Below are positions 27,961 through 35,692 of a stretch of 64,000 bases of DNA, piece by piece. This DNA comes from Caballeronia sp. INDeC2 (GTDB lineage Bacteria; Pseudomonadota; Gammaproteobacteria; Burkholderiales; Burkholderiaceae): positions 248,001 to 312,000 of the forward strand of contig NZ_JALQDG010000027.1 in the NCBI RefSeq assembly GCF_023631325.1. The letters are read 5' to 3'. Every line of letters starts with the position of its first letter. Position 1 is the first letter of the stretch. The translations under genes were made by a program, and so were the position numbers. The notes beneath the pieces are model-generated. The model saw only the letters and a program-made list of their open reading frames with translations. It searched no databases and was not told where the DNA came from.

Positions 27961-30176
27961 TATTGGTCTTTGGTTTTCAGCTTCTTCACATCGACTGGGC
28001 GCTTGTTCATCCAGGTCCGAAGGTCGCTGTACAAATGCTCGAACAATCCCGCAATCCCGCGCGTGCCCACCAGCAGCACGTGTGACAGCCCGCGCAGCGG
28101 CGTATCCGGGCGGCGTCCCTCGGACCAGCCCGTCCAGGCATCCGCGCGCGCGAAAGTCGTCTTGACGAAGTCGTATTCCTGCTCGCGCGTGAGCTCCGAG
28201 AAACGCAAGCCGACGCGGCCCGGCTCGGTATAACCGACGGTCGCCGGGAACGCATATTCCTCGTCGCCACGGAAGAGCGAGACGGTCACGCGCTCGTGCA
28301 TCGGCACTTCGAGCTTGCTCGGCAGCGCGACGCCCACGCCGCCTTCCGAATAATCGATGGTCTCGCACGCGAGCGTGCGGCCGGTCGAGAACTTGAGCAT
28401 CACGGGCATCTTCATCGTCACGCGATGCGTCGCGCGCACCTGCTTGCGCTCGCTCGCCGCCGCCACCGACGCGCCGAGAATCAGCATGTTGTAGACCGTC
28501 CAGCAGAGGTTAAGGATGGTCGTGTTCACTTCACTGCGCACGTGCCAGTTCATGACGATATGCACCACGCCCGCGACGAAGCCGAGCAGGTTCAGGAGCA
28601 GCAGGAAGAGGTAAGGGCGCGAGATGTACCAGTCGAAATAATCCTTCGCGATCTGGCCGCCCTTGGCCGTCACGTTGAACTTGCCGAGCTTCGGATTGAT
28701 GACCGCGAGCAGCGTCGGCGCAGTGATGTACGACGCGAGCACCGACTCATACACTTCGGCCCAGAACGAGTGGCGGAAGCTGCGCTGCATGCGCGAATTG
28801 GTGATGCTCGCGTGCATCATGTGCGGCAGCGCGAAGATCGCGATGGTGCTCGCCGCCGCTTCGATCACGTGCGCGCCGAAGAACAGATACGACAAGGGCG
28901 CGGTGAGAAACACGAGACGCGGCACGCCGTAGAAGAAGTGCAGCATCCCGTTCAGATAACAGAGCCGCTGGCCGATCTTGAGGCCCTTGCCGGTGAGCGG
29001 ATTGTCGATGCGGAAGATCTGCGTCATGCCGCGCGCCCAGCGGATGCGCTGCCCGATATGCCCCGAGAGGCTTTCGGTCGCGAGGCCCGCCGCCTGCGGA
29101 ATCGCGAGATACGCGGTCGTATAGCCGAGCCGATGCAGCTTGAGCGCGGTATGCGCGTCTTCCGTCACGGTCTCGACCGCGATACCGCCGATCTCTTCCA
29201 CCATCGAACGGCGCAGCACCGCGCACGAGCCGCAGAAGAAGGTCGCGTTCCAGAGATCGTTGCCGTCCTGAACGAGGCCGTAGAACAGCTCGCCTTCGTT
29301 CGGCACCTTGCGGAACGTGCCGAGATTGCGCTCGAACGGATCGGGCGAGAAGAAGTGGTGCGGCGTCTGCAGCATCGACAGGAGCTTGTCGCGCAGGAAC
29401 CAGCCGAGGCAGATCTGCAGGAAGGAGCGCGTCGGAATGTGGTCGCAGTCGAAGATCGCGAGGAATTCGCCCTTCGTGACCTTCAGCGCCTCGTTGATGT
29501 TGCCGGCCTTCGCGTGACGATTGTGCGTGCGGATCGTCCAATTGACGCCCACTTCTTCGCAGAACGTTTTGAACTCGGGACGGCGGCCGTCGTCGAGCAC
29601 GTGGATCGCGAGCTTGTCGGACGGATAGTCGAGCGCGAGCGCCGCGTAGATCGTCGGCTTCACGACCGAAAGCGGCTCGTTGTAGGTCGGGATGAAGACA
29701 TCGACGGTCGGCCACTGGCTGCGATCGGCGGGCAGCGGCAGTGGCTTCCTCTTCAACGGCCACGCCGTCTGGAAGTAGCCGAGCAGGAGCACGAGCGACG
29801 CGTAGACTTCGGCCGCGACGAGCAGCAGGCCCCACGCGGCGTCGAGCGGACGTTCCCAATAGGTCGTTTCGGTCAGACGCCAGAACATGTATCGGCCCGA
29901 CGCGACGATCGACAGCATGATCATCACGAGCGTCGCGTACTGGCCTTGCAGACGGCGAAACCCGAGCGCGCAGATGAAGCAGATGGTGGCGAAGGCGAGC
30001 TGCTGGCCGAACGCGAGTGGCACCGTGACGACGAAATACAGCGCGAACGCCGCGAAGATCGTGAGGAGGATCACGACGATCCGGCTGCCCCAGATGCCCG
30101 CATCGACGAAACGTTCGAGGCGCGAGGTCGCGACGCTGACCTCTGTCTCGGGCGAGGGAATCTTGGCGGAACTCAT
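27960..30176 (-). CDS. bcsA: Cellulose synthase catalytic subunit BcsA with PilZ domain
   Basis: A 738-aa inner-membrane GT2 glycosyltransferase that polymerises UDP-glucose and extrudes the glucan through its own channel. Membrane helices surround the GT domain. DDG (about residue 190), the DCD metal motif, the TED acceptor motif and QRIRW (about 379) are intact, as is the gating-region FNVTAKGG. The C-terminal PilZ domain has RATHR (about 580) and DYSEGG, the RxxxR and D/NxSxxG motifs that bind c-di-GMP. So synthesis should require that messenger. ATG 30176 overlaps the bcsQ stop (ATGA). Confidence 0.97.
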   Translation of the reverse strand: MSSAKIPSPETEVSVATSRLERFVDAGIWGSRIVVILLTIFAAFALYFVVTVPLAFGQQLAFATICFICALGFRRLQGQYATLVMIMLSIVASGRYMFWRLTETTYWERPLDAAWGLLLVAAEVYASLVLLLGYFQTAWPLKRKPLPLPADRSQWPTVDVFIPTYNEPLSVVKPTIYAALALDYPSDKLAIHVLDDGRRPEFKTFCEEVGVNWTIRTHNRHAKAGNINEALKVTKGEFLAIFDCDHIPTRSFLQICLGWFLRDKLLSMLQTPHHFFSPDPFERNLGTFRKVPNEGELFYGLVQDGNDLWNATFFCGSCAVLRRSMVEEIGGIAVETVTEDAHTALKLHRLGYTTAYLAIPQAAGLATESLSGHIGQRIRWARGMTQIFRIDNPLTGKGLKIGQRLCYLNGMLHFFYGVPRLVFLTAPLSYLFFGAHVIEAAASTIAIFALPHMMHASITNSRMQRSFRHSFWAEVYESVLASYITAPTLLAVINPKLGKFNVTAKGGQIAKDYFDWYISRPYLFLLLLNLLGFVAGVVHIVMNWHVRSEVNTTILNLCWTVYNMLILGASVAAASERKQVRATHRVTMKMPVMLKFSTGRTLACETIDYSEGGVGVALPSKLEVPMHERVTVSLFRGDEEYAFPATVGYTEPGRVGLRFSELTREQEYDFVKTTFARADAWTGWSEGRRPDTPLRGLSHVLLVGTRGIAGLFEHLYSDLRTWMNKRPVDVKKLKTKDQ

Positions 30177-30961
30177 GCGAGCTTCCTCGACGAGGCGGCC
30201 ATCGCATCGATGGCGGAGAGGAGCCAGTCGCCGCACGCGCGCAGATCGGCGGCGGCTTGCGAAAGCGGATCGTAATGGATGAGCGTCGTGTCGCACGCGA
30301 GCGATTCGGAGACGCCTTCGTCCTGATGAATCACGCCCGGAAACATCTTCGTGCCGAGCATGTTGCGCAGCACCTTCAGCACGTCCTTGCTTAGCTGGCG
30401 CGACTGATCGACCTGATTCACGACATAGCCCTGGCCCGCGAAATCGTGGCGAGGCGCGGCGTAGGCATCGACCATGCGCTCCATGCCTGGGATCGCGGCA
30501 TAGGACGCGGCGTCCGCCAGCACGACATTCAGCGCGAAGTTGGCCGCCGTCAGCGCGGTGCGCGTGTAGACGGACGAGCCCGGCGGCGTATCGACGATCA
30601 CGATGTCGTTGGCGTCGAGCGCGAGCGACTGGAGCGAGTGGGCGAGCCATCCGGGATCGTTGTCGACGAGCGCCTCGAAGCGACGGCGGTCGTCCTCGAT
30701 CACGGCGCCGTACGGCAGCACGGTCACGCCGTCGACGCCGTCGAACATCACCGTCTGCCACGGATCGCCCGCGAGCGTCGCGCGCGAAATGCCGTCGATG
30801 CTGTCGAGCGGAATGCCGAAATGCAGGCGCAGCGCGTTTTGCGGATCGAGATCGAGCACGATCACGCGGCGGTTGCGCGCGGCGAGCACCGAAGCGAGAT
30901 TGGCGGCGAGCGTCGTTTTGCCGACGCCGCCCTTCGCGGAAACTACGGTGATGACTTTCAT
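30173..30961 (-). CDS. bcsQ: BcsQ, MinD/ParA-type ATPase of the cellulose operon
   Basis: A 262-aa SIMIBI-class ATPase (YhjQ/BcsQ). The deviant Walker A motif KGGVGKTT is at residues 10-17. VLDLDPQNALRLHFG and DIVIVDTPPG are the A' and Walker B regions. In enterobacteria BcsQ localises the cellulose machine to the pole, probably by membrane cycling. The start is fixed by homology (MKVITVVSAKGG) and an ATGA overlap with bcsP upstream. It overlaps bcsA downstream by 4 bp. A frame extension to 31504 is shadow over bcsP. Confidence 0.95.
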   Translation of the reverse strand: MKVITVVSAKGGVGKTTLAANLASVLAARNRRVIVLDLDPQNALRLHFGIPLDSIDGISRATLAGDPWQTVMFDGVDGVTVLPYGAVIEDDRRRFEALVDNDPGWLAHSLQSLALDANDIVIVDTPPGSSVYTRTALTAANFALNVVLADAASYAAIPGMERMVDAYAAPRHDFAGQGYVVNQVDQSRQLSKDVLKVLRNMLGTKMFPGVIHQDEGVSESLACDTTLIHYDPLSQAAADLRACGDWLLSAIDAMAASSRKLA

Positions 30962-31611
30962 GAGCGTGAGTGGCGGCTTGCGGGCGTGTTCGTGGATTCG
31001 TCGCCCTGCGGACGCGCGTGGCGAAGGCGCTCGAACACGGCGTCGAGTGAACCCGCGGGCGAGCTCGGGACGTGCTGCGCCGGCTGCCCGAAGAGCTTGC
31101 CGAGAATCGACGGCGGCGCGGCGGGCGCGGCCGCGCCGGCGTCGCTCGCCAAGCGCTTCGATTCGACTGGGGCTGCGGGCGTCTGCACGGGCGGCACGCT
31201 TGCGACGGGCGCGAGCGTGGAATCCGCAATCGTTCCGGTTTCGTTCGACGCCGCTTCGGCGAGCACCGAAAAACGCAGTGCGCTCAGCGACTCCGCGGCG
31301 GGCGGATTGACAGCCGGAATCGTGCGGCGATGCGGCCGCGTGAAAAGCGGCTGCCTGCCGCGATGAATCGGCGTCGGCTTGTCGGCCGGCTCGCCGGACG
31401 GTTCGTTCGAACGCGCCCGCGCGATGTTCGGCTGCGCTTCCCGGCGCGGCGCGATCTCGGGAATCGCCGGCTGGGCGAAGTCGAGCGTAGCGAGCAGCGG
31501 CCAACGCGTGCGCGCCGTCTTCGCCTCGTTTTCTCGTCCGATTTCCTGATAGTCGCCCGCGTTGCCGCCGAAATGATCGAACAGCTTCTCGATATCGCGC
31601 GAAGTATTCAT
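30958..31611 (-). CDS. bcsP: BcsP, cellulose biosynthesis accessory protein
   Basis: A 217-aa BcsP/BcsR-type protein. The conserved part is the short N-terminal motif SRDIEKLFDHFGGNAGDYQE, typical of BcsR/BcsP. The remainder is low-complexity, rich in Pro, Ala and Arg, and probably disordered, ending near AVFERLRHARPQ, which resembles a second short conserved patch. Such proteins sit upstream of bcsQ and are thought to work with it in placing or regulating the synthase. It overlaps bcsQ by 4 bp; 121 bp separate it from bcsD. Confidence 0.85.
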   Translation of the reverse strand: MNTSRDIEKLFDHFGGNAGDYQEIGRENEAKTARTRWPLLATLDFAQPAIPEIAPRREAQPNIARARSNEPSGEPADKPTPIHRGRQPLFTRPHRRTIPAVNPPAAESLSALRFSVLAEAASNETGTIADSTLAPVASVPPVQTPAAPVESKRLASDAGAAAPAAPPSILGKLFGQPAQHVPSSPAGSLDAVFERLRHARPQGDESTNTPASRHSRS

Positions 31612-31732
31612 GATGCCGCTTCCTCGTCGTGCCTTTTCTTGATGCCTGGCCGGTGCTGCTTGTCTGGAGCCGCCCGTCGGGGCGCTCGATGCCGCCGCAT
31701 CGAGGCGGCGGTCGGATTGCACTGAAGATGCT

Positions 31733-32188
31733 TCAGGCCGCGACGCGCGCGAGCCGGAATTCGACGGCCGCGTCGTCGCCGAACTCGCTCGCCTGCCGGA
31801 TCGCGAGTCCTTGCGCGCCGAGCGCGGCGAGCCACTGCTGATACGCCCCTTCGAGAAACGCGGGCGTCCACGCCAGCGCACTTTCGCCGAAAGCGGGCAG
31901 CGGCGCACAGTAATGCACGATGCTCAAGTAGTCGCGTTCGTCGGCGAGTTCGACGAAGCCCCAGTCGGTGTCGCGCCACAAGGCGTTGAGCGCGTCGGCG
32001 AGCGCCGATGTCGAATCGCAGGGCGGCAGCGGTCGGGCCTCCGCGAAGCGGCTGCCCACGCGATGCATCAGTTGCCGCAGTTCGTTGCGCCCGATTTGCG
32101 CTTCGAATTCGTCCGCAAGGGCGGCCAGAAGGCCTCGCCATTGACGTGAAATCTGACTGTCCAGCAGGTAATCGAAAATAGCGGCCAT
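31733..32188 (-). CDS. bcsD: BcsD, periplasmic cellulose-bundling subunit
   Basis: A 151-aa BcsD-like protein, first gene of the bcs operon. BcsD octamers described in Komagataeibacter organise glucan chains into ordered ribbons. The sequence shows the family-like IGRNELRQLMHRVGSRFAEARPL helix and the DTDWGFVELADERDYLSIVHYCAPLP strand region, followed by FLEGAYQQWLAALGAQGLAI. No signal peptide, as in known BcsD. Its presence places the locus with bcsD-containing (type I-like) cellulose operons. It probably carries the operon promoter upstream, at 32189-32670. Confidence 0.88.
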   Translation of the reverse strand: MAAIFDYLLDSQISRQWRGLLAALADEFEAQIGRNELRQLMHRVGSRFAEARPLPPCDSTSALADALNALWRDTDWGFVELADERDYLSIVHYCAPLPAFGESALAWTPAFLEGAYQQWLAALGAQGLAIRQASEFGDDAAVEFRLARVAA

Positions 32189-32668
32189 GTTTTGGGTTCG
32201 GCAGGGCGCGAGCCACAGCGCGTGGTTGATCAGTCTTGTTTACGTCCTCGCTGGCCATCCCTTTAACCGCGAGCATTGATCCGGACGCTTGTCCAGGCGC
32301 TATTACACGTCTGAACTTACTTCAATGCGATTATTTTCGCCAGTGGAAAGACTAGCAGCGGATTTCGCTGTCCAATCGGGCGAACAGAACGTGGCGGACG
32401 ACCAAATCCGGGCGTTCGGCAACGGTTGGGGTGGACGAAATATCGACATGCGCGCACGTCTCGAATTCCGGGGCGCGGCCCGCCCGCCGCGGCGGAGGCG
32501 GCAGTGTACCATCCCGTTAATGCAGTTCATTCGGCGCGTCGGCTCTGATTCGCACCGATTGACTTCTGTCATCCAATAGCCCATCGAGCGATTATTTGTC
32601 TTACCAAAGTGGCGGCTACATGGCTGCGATTTAGCAAGTCTGCGGCGCATCGGATCATTTTTCGCGAC
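32189..32668. other. Long untranslated region upstream of bcs operon
   Basis: About 480 bp with no convincing gene on either strand. It must contain the bcs promoter on the minus strand and any upstream regulatory sites. AT-rich patches occur around 32300-32340 and 32560-32600. I could not identify a reliable -10/-35 pair or a known operator. Confidence 0.4.
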
Positions 32669-32697
32669 CAAAAAAAAGCGCCCCGAGTGGGGCGCTT
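32669..32697 (-). terminator. Intrinsic terminator of the 65-aa gene
   Basis: The 9-bp perfect stem AAGCGCCCC / GGGGCGCTT (32676-32684, 32689-32697) has a 4-nt loop. On the minus strand it is followed by a run of eight or more T residues. It sits about 20 bp after the stop codon of the small minus-strand gene, which supports that gene being real. A-runs on both sides may let it act in both directions. Confidence 0.9.
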
Positions 32698-32717
32698 CGC
32701 ATAAAAAAATCGAACGT

Positions 32718-32915
32718 TCAGGGATTCGCGCGAACCGCGTCTCTGACTGCGTCCATCACGATGCCGTAATTGAGCGGGATGTCCAGCGAATCGGAGTAGC
32801 CGGGTTCGTCGGCGGACTCCTTTGGGACGGCGCGAACCGGAATCGATTCGTAGGCGGTTTCGCCCGCCGGATTGTCGCGTCCTTCGATGGCACCCTGCAA
32901 TTGCGGATTCTTCAC
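32718..32915 (-). CDS. Small hypothetical protein, 65 aa
   Basis: An unrecognised 65-aa acidic, hydrophilic protein with a GTG start. Support comes from a near-perfect GGAAGGAG Shine-Dalgarno seven bases upstream and a strong terminator right after the stop. Opening residues MKNPQLQGAIEGRDNPAGET are rich in Gly, Asn and Glu; the C-terminal half DSLDIPLNYGIVMDAVRDAVR could be an amphipathic helix. No signal peptide, Cys or membrane segment. It forms its own transcription unit between the bcs promoter region and an SDR gene. No function can be assigned. Confidence 0.75.
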   Translation of the reverse strand: MKNPQLQGAIEGRDNPAGETAYESIPVRAVPKESADEPGYSDSLDIPLNYGIVMDAVRDAVRANP

Positions 32916-33355
32916 GATTAACTCCTTCCGGATATGGAGCGGCGAGGAACTGCAATATAAACCAACGTCATGACATTTTGGCGACTTCGATTTTGAGGAC
33001 TCGCTCCTAAACGGCCTGCGCGGCCCGCCGGTAATCGCCGCTGTTGCGCGTTTCGAGAGAGTGCGGGGCCTCTAGTGTAACGGCGACGTGCGCTTCCGAA
33101 CGTGCGATTTGATTATGTCAATGGTGTGTCGATATTGCGGACAAAGACTGGATTCGGCCCGGAAATTGCATGACCATATGTTTGTTACGTATGCTTTTAA
33201 TAACGACCGTGCGCCGATCGATTCTCCGACTTCGTCTGATGTGGAAACAAAGACGATGGAAAGCGGTCGCTGGTGCACCGTTTATTTCCCTTTAACATGA
33301 ATCGGCTGTTTCGACGAATATCGGTGCGAACGCCGTAAAGCAAAGGAGAACGTGG
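32916..33355. other. Intergenic region with AT-rich tract
   Basis: A 440-bp gap between divergent genes. The stretch 33090-33300 is clearly AT-richer than the genome average and has overlapping open frames on both strands (33088-33300 plus, 33072-33278 minus). Neither has a Shine-Dalgarno or a recognisable domain. It most likely holds the promoters of both flanking genes. A CxxC..HxH patch in the plus frame (CRYC...HDH) is noted but does not fit a standard zinc finger. Confidence 0.4.
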
Positions 33356-33970
33356 ATGAGCAAAATCGCGATCATCGGAGCGACGGGCAACGTCGGCAGC
33401 CGTCTGCTGGAGGAAGCGTTGCGGCGCGGACACACCGTCACAGCGATCGCGCGCGACACGTCCGCGCTCGAGAAGCGGGACGGCGTGACTCCGCACACCG
33501 TCGACGTGCTTGATTCCGACGCGCTTGCAACCGCGCTCGCCGGACACGACGCTGCGTTCAGCGCAGCGCGCTTCGCCACCGTTTCGGAAAGCGCGATCGT
33601 CGAGCCGGTGAGACGCGCGGGCGTGCGGCGGCTGTTGGTCGTCGGCGGCGCGGGCAGCCTGTACGCGGCGCCCGGTCAGCGCGTGCTAGATTTGCCGGGC
33701 TTTCCCGCGGCTTACAAGCCGGAAGCCACGGCGGGCGCGGCGTTTCTGGATGCGCTGCGCCGCGAGCGCGATGTGGACTGGACCTTCGTTTCGCCATCGG
33801 CGGAATTCGTGCCCGGTCCGCGCACGCAGAAATTCCGGCTCGGCGTGGACGAATTGCTCGTCGATAGCAGCGGGCGAAGCTGGATCTCATACGACGACTA
33901 CGCGATCGCCTTCCTCGACGAATTCGAAAGCGGCGCGCACATCCGTCAGCGCATCACGGTCGGCTATTGA
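33356..33970 (+). CDS. NAD(P)-binding atypical SDR family protein
   Basis: A 204-aa Rossmann-fold protein of the NmrA/YwnB-like atypical short-chain dehydrogenase group. The N-terminal KIAIIGATGNVGSRLLEEALRRGHTVTAIARD has the GATGNxGS dinucleotide motif. VRRLLVVGGAGSLYAAPG and DWTFVSPSAEFVPGPRTQKFR are the family's central and C-terminal blocks. No classical YxxxK dyad is present, so it may act as a redox sensor or a reductase of small substrates. AAAGGAGAA precedes the ATG. Monocistronic, with a strong inverted repeat after the stop. Confidence 0.9.
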   Translation: MSKIAIIGATGNVGSRLLEEALRRGHTVTAIARDTSALEKRDGVTPHTVDVLDSDALATALAGHDAAFSAARFATVSESAIVEPVRRAGVRRLLVVGGAGSLYAAPGQRVLDLPGFPAAYKPEATAGAAFLDALRRERDVDWTFVSPSAEFVPGPRTQKFRLGVDELLVDSSGRSWISYDDYAIAFLDEFESGAHIRQRITVGY

Positions 33971-33978
33971 ACGCGCGC

Positions 33979-34018
33979 GGCGGCAGGACCGGCATCGACC
34001 GATGCCGGTCCTGCCGCC
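33979..34018. terminator. Perfect 19-bp inverted repeat between convergent genes
   Basis: The arms 33979-33997 and 34000-34018 are exact reverse complements over 19 bp (GGCGGCAGGACCGGCATCG on the left) with only 2 bp between them. It fills the gap between the convergent SDR and DUF3331 genes. It lacks a U tract and so resembles a bidirectional GC-rich hairpin terminator. Confidence 0.7.
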
Positions 34019-34025
34019 GATGCGA

Positions 34026-34493
34026 TCAGCCGTGCAGATCGACTTCCATCTCCTCGGCGTTTTCGGGCATCGCGGCGGCGAGGATCATTGCCGCTGCGTT
34101 TTGCGGCTTCGGATCGCGCTGCGACGGCCGATACACCTGATCGCCGCGATGAATCGGCATCCCCGAAAGCGAGCACACGCCTTCGGCCGTCGCGGTCGTG
34201 GCGCGCCAGCCCTGATAACCGTAGTGGCACGTTCCGGGATCGGACCAATACACGAGCGCCGTCGCGCTGCTCGGACGCTCGATCACGCGCACGATCGCTT
34301 GCGGAAACGGCAGCCGATCGTCGGCATGTTGCGGATGCGTGCGATTCCAGTCGCGCGTCAGACGTTCGAGGAAACCGCTCTCCGCGCGGGCGGCTTTCTG
34401 GGATGGGGCGGTGCGAGCGATGTCCGAGGGCATCGCTTCGAGCAGGTGAACCGTCTGTGACCACGGGTCCGCTCTTTTCGAAAAAGCTGTCAT
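34026..34493 (-). CDS. DUF3331 domain protein
   Basis: A 155-aa protein with the DUF3331 core seen mainly in Burkholderia-group genomes: ATALVYWSDPGTCHYGYQ, then WRATTATAEGVCSLSGMPI followed by HRGDQVYRP. Two Cys residues (in GTCHYG and GVCSLSG) and the W/Y pattern are the conserved features. The function is unknown. No signal peptide. ATG 34493 is chosen as the more compact start; another ATG at 34535 adds 14 residues, and neither has a clear Shine-Dalgarno. It converges on the SDR gene. Confidence 0.75.
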   Translation of the reverse strand: MTAFSKRADPWSQTVHLLEAMPSDIARTAPSQKAARAESGFLERLTRDWNRTHPQHADDRLPFPQAIVRVIERPSSATALVYWSDPGTCHYGYQGWRATTATAEGVCSLSGMPIHRGDQVYRPSQRDPKPQNAAAMILAAAMPENAEEMEVDLHG

Positions 34494-34535
34494 GGCATTG
34501 TTCCAGGCTTTGACTCGACCTAGAACGTACGTCAT

Positions 34536-34850
34536 TAAGCATATTCCGATAAATACTGCATCAGTGAATACACTATCCCGTTACTGCGAATAATCATTCG
34601 CGTTGGGTGGGAGACCCACGCGGCGCCTTTACTGGCACGCGCTCAAGCGATTTGTAATGTATCTCGCGGACCGATGCTGATGGCACTTTCGATGTTAATC
34701 ACCCAGACTTGCGATGGTTTTGTTCGAGATTCGCGCGAATCGTATGTCCGAACGGGCCCGCGCGGGGTCTTCAAGAAAACGCGTGGACTCACTCGAGCCA
34801 GGCCGGCAGGGCTTCGAGTGCAGTCCTCGATGCCTTCCTCGGACCGGCGC
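34536..34850. other. Intergenic, no gene seen
   Basis: About 315 bp between the DUF3331 gene and the 3' end of the ABC operon. No coding frame has a ribosome site or recognisable domain. A small perfect palindrome GATTCGCGCGAATC lies near 34728-34741. This region must contain the DUF3331 promoter and the ABC operon's end. Confidence 0.35.
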
Positions 34851-35687
34851 TTACCCGATTGCACGCGCCGCTGCACGACCCCGCAACCACTCCAGCGCAA
34901 GCAACAGACTCGTCGAGAACACGATGAGGATCGTCGCGAGCGCAGCGATCGTCGGACTGATGTTTTCGCGAATGCCCGTGAACATCTGCCGGGGCAGCGT
35001 CGTCTGATCGGCGCCGGCGAGAAAGAGCGTGACCACGACTTCATCGAAGGAAGTGGCGAACGCGAACAGCGCACCGGAGATCACGCCCGGCGCGATGACC
35101 GGCAGCGTCACGCGGAAGAACGTCCGCAATGGACTCGCGCCGAGCGACTGACTCGCGCGCACGAGGTTGTAATTGAAGTTCTGCAGCGTCGCGCCGACGG
35201 TCGTCACGACGAACGGCACGCCGAGCGCCGCGTGCGCCAGAATCAGCCCGAAATACGTATTGGCGATGCCGAGCGGCGCAAAGAACAGATACATGCCGAC
35301 GCCGACGACGATCACCGGCACGATCATCGGCGAAATGAGCACGGCCATGAGCAGGCTCTTGCCCATGAAGTTTGCCTTCGTGAGTCCGACCGCCGCGAGC
35401 GTGCCGAGGATCGTCGCGACGAGCGTTGCGGACGGTGCGACGATGAAGCTGTTCTTTGCAGCCATGCGCCACTCGTCGGACATGACGAGGTTGTGATACC
35501 AGCGCATCGACCAGCCGGGAATCGGGTAGACGAGGAACGTGCTCGACGAAAACGACAGCGGCACGATCGCGAGCACCGGCAAGATCAGATAGAGCAGCGT
35601 CAGCACGCAGATGATGCGCAACGCGAAATACCAGATGCGTTCGATTGCGGACGTGTGTGGCGCGAACATCGGTTTGGCGAGTTTCAT
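34851..35687 (-). CDS. ABC transporter permease, PotC-like
   Basis: A 278-aa inner-membrane permease of the spermidine/putrescine (PotC) type. It has six membrane segments, the first being YFALRIICVLTLLYLILPVLAIVPLSF. The cytoplasmic EAA-type loop reads VRASQSLGASPLRTFFRVTLPVIAPGVISG, the contact to the ATPase. It begins 5 bp after the companion permease stop, as last gene of the four-gene operon. The substrate class (polyamine, opine or related cation) is inferred from family only. Confidence 0.92.
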   Translation of the reverse strand: MKLAKPMFAPHTSAIERIWYFALRIICVLTLLYLILPVLAIVPLSFSSSTFLVYPIPGWSMRWYHNLVMSDEWRMAAKNSFIVAPSATLVATILGTLAAVGLTKANFMGKSLLMAVLISPMIVPVIVVGVGMYLFFAPLGIANTYFGLILAHAALGVPFVVTTVGATLQNFNYNLVRASQSLGASPLRTFFRVTLPVIAPGVISGALFAFATSFDEVVVTLFLAGADQTTLPRQMFTGIRENISPTIAALATILIVFSTSLLLALEWLRGRAAARAIG

Positions 35688-35692
35688 CTTTG

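Noticed and set aside
31608..32276. 222-codon minus frame over bcsD
   Set aside because: Overlaps bcsD in another frame; bcsD has the recognisable family pattern, this one does not.
33072..33300. Overlapping small open frames on both strands, one with a CxxC..HxH patch
   Set aside because: No ribosome site for either; the Cys/His spacing does not fit a zinc finger. Kept as an intergenic note only.
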